Of a stretch of 23,190 nucleotides of DNA, positions 19,449 through 23,190 are shown one piece after another (the stretch's first letter is position 1; every line of letters starts with the position of its first letter). The notes beneath the pieces were generated by a model. That model did no database searches. It was given only the letters and a program-made list of their open reading frames with translations, and was not told the DNA's origin. Source of the DNA: an uncultured bacterium (GTDB lineage: Bacteria; Patescibacteriota; Patescibacteriia; Patescibacteriales; UBA12465); assembly GCA_937983635.1 (NCBI GenBank), contig CALJZR010000030.1, forward strand, positions 1 to 23,190. Direction: 5' to 3'. Position numbers and translations under genes: made by a program.

Positions 19449-19911
19449 CTTTAGTTTTACGAAAAACAATGAATTTATAAGTAAAGAAATTGATTACGCC
19501 CAAACAGAGATTAACGATAATTTGCGAAAGCAAATACCAAATACCAAGACTATTAACTAACAGGTGCATCCCGGCGGCATTCAGATTCATGCTGATAAAA
19601 GCCGCGCCGATATAAAGCACTAACTGCCGCGGCAGACGCTTACTGTTATAATTCCGAAATGTCCAAAGCTTCTGCAAGCTAAAACTAACCATGAAAGAAA
19701 AAATGAAGGCGGCGGAAGTGGCTACCACAATATGCCAATGCATTAATCCGTGAAAGATAAATAAAGCGATTAAATCAACTGTCCCCGCAAAAGCGCCAGA
19801 AAAGAAAAATTTGATTATTGCCTTGCGCTCCTCGCAAAAATGAAAAAGCCGAGGATAGTGACCGGAAAAAAAGGCGTGGAAACGATAGTATAAACGATTG
19901 ATGATAGGCAT
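19438..19911 (-). CDS. GtrA-like membrane protein
   Basis: This 157-residue protein has the GtrA-family pattern of four membrane segments (about 33-54, 60-80, 95-117 and 122-145). The first helix 'IIKFFFSGAFAGTVDLIALF' and the mid-segment 'FSFMVSFSLQKLWTFRN' are typical, with the family's 'N..r.wtF' signature present here as LQKLWTFRN. The last helix ends with 'NFFTYKFIVFR', also family-like. GtrA-type proteins are thought to move lipid-linked sugars or help build cell-surface polysaccharides. It sits 7 bp downstream of the D,D-carboxypeptidase gene, which fits a cell-envelope role. Confidence 0.9.
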   Translation of the reverse strand: MPIINRLYYRFHAFFSGHYPRLFHFCEERKAIIKFFFSGAFAGTVDLIALFIFHGLMHWHIVVATSAAFIFSFMVSFSLQKLWTFRNYNSKRLPRQLVLYIGAAFISMNLNAAGMHLLVNSLGIWYLLSQIIVNLCLGVINFFTYKFIVFRKTKDEA

Positions 19912-19918
19912 AAATAAA

Positions 19919-20830
19919 TTACCACTGGCAATAAGTGAAGGCCCAAGCGGCTAAGGCGCGCGCCTGGAGAAAACGCTCATTCTTGCTGCCGCTGTCTAAA
20001 ACAGCGACGATTAAACTGCGGCCCTGGGTATCGCGGAAACGGCCAACAAAACAATAACCAGCCTGATCGGTGTAACCAGTCTTTCCGCCCAGGGCCTCTA
20101 GATTATCATTAGCATCGCTATCTAAAAGCCAATCAGTTGATTCCAAATTCTTTTCCTGCCCCTGCTCCGTTTGGAAGCGATAGCTGGAACGGGAAACAGC
20201 GGCGGCAATATCAGGTTGGTTTAAAGCGACTTGAGCTAAACGAGCGACATCTTTAGCGGTAGACAAATTATCATTATTCAAACCAATGGGATCCACGAAA
20301 GCGGTCTGGAGCAAGCCTAAATCTTGAGCCTTGCGATTCATAGCGGTGATAAAATCAGCGTCGCTGAGGCCAGTAGAGCGGGCTAAGGCTAAGGTGGCGC
20401 CGTTATCAGAAGCGACTAAGCTGGCATTGAATAGATCTTTAACCAGCACCGTCTCGCCTAAAAACAGATTCACCTTGCCGCCTGCAACCGCATCGGCCCG
20501 AGTAATAGTATAGCTTTTGCCCCAGCCAGGCTGGTGATCTAAAAAAACTAAAGCGGTCATCAACTTAGTGATACTGGCAATCGGCTGGCGATGTTCCGGC
20601 GCTTTAGTGTTGAGCCAAAGGTGGCCGTCATCAGTTAAAACGGCGGCACTGACAGCCGCAATCTCTGGAGCCGGCTTCGTTACCAAAGGACGATCGCCAT
20701 TCGCCGGTAAATGCTGGCTATCAACACAAGCGTTTACCCCTCGCCAAGGACCGCTGCTATAAATCGTAGTGGTGGAGGGAGTCCAAACTGAGAGTAGGAT
20801 TGCCACCATGTTTGCGGCAAAACTTAGCAT
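19919..20830 (-). CDS. D-alanyl-D-alanine carboxypeptidase (penicillin-binding protein, S11 type)
   Basis: This 303-residue exported enzyme trims the terminal D-Ala of peptidoglycan stem peptides. The three active-site motifs are visible: SxxK at 86-89 (S-I-T-K), SxN at 141-143 (S-D-N) and KTG at 250-252, with the surrounding 'PIASITKLMTALVFLD' and 'LGGKTGYTDQAGYC' typical of DacA-like S11 proteins. The N-terminal 22 residues (MLSFAANMVAILLSVW...) are a likely signal or anchor. The usual C-terminal amphipathic anchor domain of DacA appears to be missing, so the enzyme is a short form. Its start overlaps the end of scpB by 7 bp, and it is followed by the GtrA-like gene. Confidence 0.92.
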   Translation of the reverse strand: MLSFAANMVAILLSVWTPSTTTIYSSGPWRGVNACVDSQHLPANGDRPLVTKPAPEIAAVSAAVLTDDGHLWLNTKAPEHRQPIASITKLMTALVFLDHQPGWGKSYTITRADAVAGGKVNLFLGETVLVKDLFNASLVASDNGATLALARSTGLSDADFITAMNRKAQDLGLLQTAFVDPIGLNNDNLSTAKDVARLAQVALNQPDIAAAVSRSSYRFQTEQGQEKNLESTDWLLDSDANDNLEALGGKTGYTDQAGYCFVGRFRDTQGRSLIVAVLDSGSKNERFLQARALAAWAFTYCQW

Positions 20831-21375
20831 GCTTTTTCCTCCTCCGCTAATGATAGTTCCAAAGCCTCCGGCTGATGCAAGCTGGCATAGTCGGGCAATT
20901 CCTGGACATTATTCAAACCTAAGAAACGGATAAAATCTAAAGTCACTTGGTAATAGTTTTCGTTTTTCTGCTTATCAAAATTTTCTTCAATTAAACCCCG
21001 CAACAAGAGATTGCGGATAATTAAGCTGCAGTTTACGCCCCGAATTCGCTCCAATTCCAATTTAGTCACCGGACCGCGATAGGCAATGATGGTTAAAGCT
21101 TCTAAGCTGGGCTGAGAAAGTTCGCCCGTAGTCTCACTTTTCAAAAAATCTTTAATCAAAGCGGCGTGTTCACCGGCGCTGGCTAATTGGTAATTATTAC
21201 CGGCGCTAGTTAAACGCCAGCCGCGGGCCGACTGTTCATACTCCGCCGCCATTGCCGCTAAAGCCTCCTCAACCGCCGCGCTCTTAGCATTAACGGCCGC
21301 GCTTAATTCCTTCAAGCTTAAAGGCTTATTGGCAACCAGCAAAAGGGCTTCAAGTTGGGATGATAAGGTGGACAT
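20824..21375 (-). CDS. scpB: Segregation and condensation protein ScpB
   Basis: This 183-residue protein is the ScpB subunit of the SMC-ScpAB condensin, which organises and separates chromosomes. It shows two winged-helix domains: the first with 'LEALLLVANKPLSLKELS' (about 8-25), the second with 'SQPSLEALTIIAYRGPVTKL' (about 86-105) and 'RIRGVNCSLIIRNLLLRGLI' (about 109-128), which is the family signature 'R.gDs...i..L..rgLI'. The length is normal. It lies 7 bp after scpA and overlaps the carboxypeptidase gene, the order scpA-scpB being widely conserved. Confidence 0.95.
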   Translation of the reverse strand: MSTLSSQLEALLLVANKPLSLKELSAAVNAKSAAVEEALAAMAAEYEQSARGWRLTSAGNNYQLASAGEHAALIKDFLKSETTGELSQPSLEALTIIAYRGPVTKLELERIRGVNCSLIIRNLLLRGLIEENFDKQKNENYYQVTLDFIRFLGLNNVQELPDYASLHQPEALELSLAEEEKAC

Positions 21376-21382
21376 AAATATT

Positions 21383-22099
21383 TTATATTTTTAACACTTT
21401 AATTTCACTAAATAATTCTTCCTGCTCAAACACCAGCTCCCGCTGTTTTGCCAGTTCTAAAACGGCAAGGATGTTAACGATTACCTCCACCTTGCTCTGG
21501 GCTTTTTCCAAAAAGCGCTGGAAGCTCAAAGATAACTGTTCGGCGAGAAGCGAACGGATATGAATGATGCGCTCATCAATGCTAATCTTGGCCTCCAGCC
21601 TTTCTTCCGGCAATTTCTTTTCCTGCCGACGCAGACGAGCTAAAAGCTGGCGCCAAACTGTTTCCAAATCAGCGGCTTTAAGCTTCAAAGGCGGGCTGAA
21701 AGCGGCTTCAGTTTGGAGACCGCGGCGGCCGCCTTTAACAAAAGCTGGAGCAAAAGAAAAATGGCCACGGCCGATTAAAGCAGAAATCTTCAAACTGGCT
21801 TCCACAAAAGTTTTATACATCCGCAACTGCCGCTCTAAATCATCAACCTCTTCTTCGGCCGCTTCCGTGCTCAGATAAGGCAGGAGGGCTTTGGATTTGA
21901 TATAGAGGAGACGGGCGGCCATCACTAAAAAATCAGCAATCTCCTCCGGATCAATATTTTCCGTATGTTCAACGTAGGCAACATACTGATCGGCAATTGT
22001 GGCCAGGGCGATTTCGGTAATATCCATCTGCTCGCTTTCAATTAATTGCAGGAGCAGACCTAAAGGGCCCTGGAATTTATCGGTGCTGAAATCTATCAT
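21383..22099 (-). CDS. scpA: Segregation and condensation protein ScpA (kleisin)
   Basis: This 238-residue protein is the kleisin ScpA, which bridges the two SMC heads and binds ScpB. The N-terminus 'FQGPLGLLLQLIESEQMDIT' (about 9-28), 'IADQYVAYVEHTENIDPEEI' and 'FLVMAARLLYIKSKALLP' (about 58-75) are typical. The C-terminal winged helix that docks on the SMC head is at about 195-235 ('EVIVNILAVLELAKQRELVF'). The central part is rich in charged residues, as in other ScpA proteins. smc itself is not in this window. It starts 2 bp after the DUF5671-like gene and precedes scpB by 7 bp. Confidence 0.95.
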   Translation of the reverse strand: MIDFSTDKFQGPLGLLLQLIESEQMDITEIALATIADQYVAYVEHTENIDPEEIADFLVMAARLLYIKSKALLPYLSTEAAEEEVDDLERQLRMYKTFVEASLKISALIGRGHFSFAPAFVKGGRRGLQTEAAFSPPLKLKAADLETVWRQLLARLRRQEKKLPEERLEAKISIDERIIHIRSLLAEQLSLSFQRFLEKAQSKVEVIVNILAVLELAKQRELVFEQEELFSEIKVLKI

Positions 22100-22101
22100 A
22101 A

Positions 22102-23019
22102 CTACTTAATCATCGCTTTAGCTTCAACATCGCCCCAAAGCTGGCCTTCAACACAGTCATAGCCGGCGCCATGCTCTTTATTGCCGGGGCCATAGGCGCG
22201 GCTGTCATTTTCACTATCGCTCGGAGCGCGGAAAACGGCGCAGAAAGAAAATTGTTTCTCGCCCGACACCTTATATTCAATCGCCTCTCGGCTTTCTGGA
22301 TCAACTAAATTCTTGGCATCCAGATAAATATCGGGGCTATTTTTAATCTCGTCCAAATTAACAGGCAGGCGGCCATATTCAGTATAATAGCTGTTAACAG
22401 CATTTTCTAATTGGTAGATATTATTAACGACAATCTGATCTAAACGCTTCGCCCGAGCCACGCTCGGCGACTCGACAAAGAACCAGGCTGTTACGAAAGC
22501 GGCCAGAACTAAAGCGGCCGAAATCCAAGCAAACAAGCACATCACTAAATCACGAGCTTTTACCTCCTTGCGCTTGATGTCATAGAAATAGAAAGAAAAA
22601 ACGGCGGCCGCGATAATTAACATGGCGGCAGCTTTAAGAATAAAGCGCACAGTTAACTCTCCGGAAAGAAAATTGTTAATCACGCCGATGAAAACCCCGA
22701 GGATTATTAAAGAAGATACTAAAATAATGAAATAAGTCAGCCAGCGGCGCAAAGGCGAATCCAGTTCCAATTCCTTCTTATTCAAACCGCGGTTAATGAG
22801 GCGGGAAAGGAAATAATAGATGGGAGCGGCAATGAATAAAGCGGAGATGGCAAACTTTAACTGAGCATCAACGCTGTTATAACTGTTATAGTTCAAAGCG
22901 TCAATGACCGTCTTATCGATCACCCCGAAAATAATCATGCCCACGGACAAGGCCATAAAAATCAAAGCGGCTAAAGACAGGAGATAATAAAAGGCATACT
23001 TAGCATTGTGACTGCTCAT
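22102..23019 (-). CDS. DUF5671-like membrane protein with pilin-like C-terminal segment
   Basis: This 305-residue protein has about five membrane segments (approximately 8-32, 48-67, 88-113, 125-145 and 160-184). The first part, 'YYLLSLAALIFMALSVGMII', resembles DUF5671-type membrane domains seen in CPR proteins. The C-terminal 115 residues are external: 'LDQIVVNNIYQLENAVNSYY' (about 200-219) followed by 'TEYGRLPVNLDEI' resembles the helix-and-strand region of type IV pilin/pseudopilin-like proteins, where a helix ends in 'al..Yy...G.yP'. The role of such a fusion is unknown. It is in the same operon as asnS (upstream) and scpA (2 bp downstream). Confidence 0.75.
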   Translation of the reverse strand: MSSHNAKYAFYYLLSLAALIFMALSVGMIIFGVIDKTVIDALNYNSYNSVDAQLKFAISALFIAAPIYYFLSRLINRGLNKKELELDSPLRRWLTYFIILVSSLIILGVFIGVINNFLSGELTVRFILKAAAMLIIAAAVFSFYFYDIKRKEVKARDLVMCLFAWISAALVLAAFVTAWFFVESPSVARAKRLDQIVVNNIYQLENAVNSYYTEYGRLPVNLDEIKNSPDIYLDAKNLVDPESREAIEYKVSGEKQFSFCAVFRAPSDSENDSRAYGPGNKEHGAGYDCVEGQLWGDVEAKAMIK

Positions 23020-23038
23020 ATTTTTAAAAAATTAATTT

Positions 23039-23190
23039 TTAAAACTTCGCGTTCTTCGGCGTCCGCGGAAAAGGAATGACGTCGCGGATATTAGTCATGC
23101 CCGATAAATACATAATGGCCCGTTCAAAGCCTAAACCGAAGCCGGCGTGCTTAATGGAGCCGTAGCGGCGTAAATCTAAATACCAGCGAT
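23039..23190 (-). CDS. asnS: Asparaginyl-tRNA synthetase, C-terminal end (partial)
   Basis: The last 49 codons of a minus-strand gene enter the right edge and end in TAA at 23039-23041. The translation contains class II motif 3, 'HAGFGLGFERAIMYLSGM', and the C-terminal end 'NIRDVIPFPRTPKNAKF'. The IPFPRTP.NA.F ending is characteristic of AsnRS, while AspRS normally ends differently (e.g. ILFPRDPNRL). It attaches Asn to tRNA-Asn, whose gene is about 8.4 kb downstream in this window. It leads the long operon running to 14775, 20 bp upstream of the membrane protein gene. Confidence 0.9.
   Translation of the reverse strand, partial: RWYLDLRRYGSIKHAGFGLGFERAIMYLSGMTNIRDVIPFPRTPKNAKF

Noticed and set aside
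1..23190. CRISPR array or alternative genetic code (UGA = Gly)
   Set aside because: No spaced direct repeats were seen, and the housekeeping genes (rpoD, dnaG, scpA, scpB) read through normally with the standard code and without internal UGA.

Overview
The window reads as chromosomal DNA of a bacterium with a small, compact genome, most likely Patescibacteria/CPR (for example a Falkowbacteria- or Kuenenbacteria-like lineage). The support is indirect: tightly packed operons, many small unassigned membrane proteins, an orphan SPFH/SIMPL pair, a sigma-70 with a long Lys/Ala/Pro tail, a GNA1-like acetyltransferase, and near-absence of Shine-Dalgarno sequences. The genetic code looks standard. No mapping or database search was possible, so the taxonomy is an inference.

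Layout. 1-979 (minus): a GlcG/HbpS-like partial gene and a lipoprotein. 1174-2895 (minus): a phosphoribosyltransferase-like protein, a LOG-type Rossmann protein and a YerC/TrpR-family regulator with a TrpR-operator-like site over its promoter. 2982-3913 (plus): a promoter, a leaderless 30-codon leader ORF, mutually exclusive antiterminator/terminator stems, and an unassigned gene flanked by a 13-bp inverted repeat. 3991-9801 (minus): a GNA1-like acetyltransferase, a holin-like membrane protein, a zinc ribbon protein, small membrane proteins, a SIMPL protein and a flotillin-like SPFH protein, mostly separated by clear hairpin terminators and TTGACA-N17 promoters.

10084-14471 is the accessory block: an HNH nuclease-like gene on plus, then on minus a gene order (transcriptional) of reverse transcriptase, helical protein with a HEPN-like Rx5H motif, membrane-anchored NERD nuclease-like protein, and PP2C phosphatase. 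The first three are strikingly AT-rich compared with the flanks. The block sits immediately downstream of tRNA-Asn(GTT) and its perfect 16-bp-stem terminator. The combination resembles an uncharacterised reverse-transcriptase defence cassette and is the most interesting part of the window.

14775-23190 (minus) is one long housekeeping operon. In transcription order it holds asnS (partial), a DUF5671-like membrane protein, scpA, scpB, a D,D-carboxypeptidase, a GtrA-like protein, an unassigned protein, dnaG, rpoD and a PEP-swivel-domain protein. Gaps are 0-20 bp or short overlaps. It links translation, chromosome segregation, cell-wall maturation, replication priming and the primary sigma factor.
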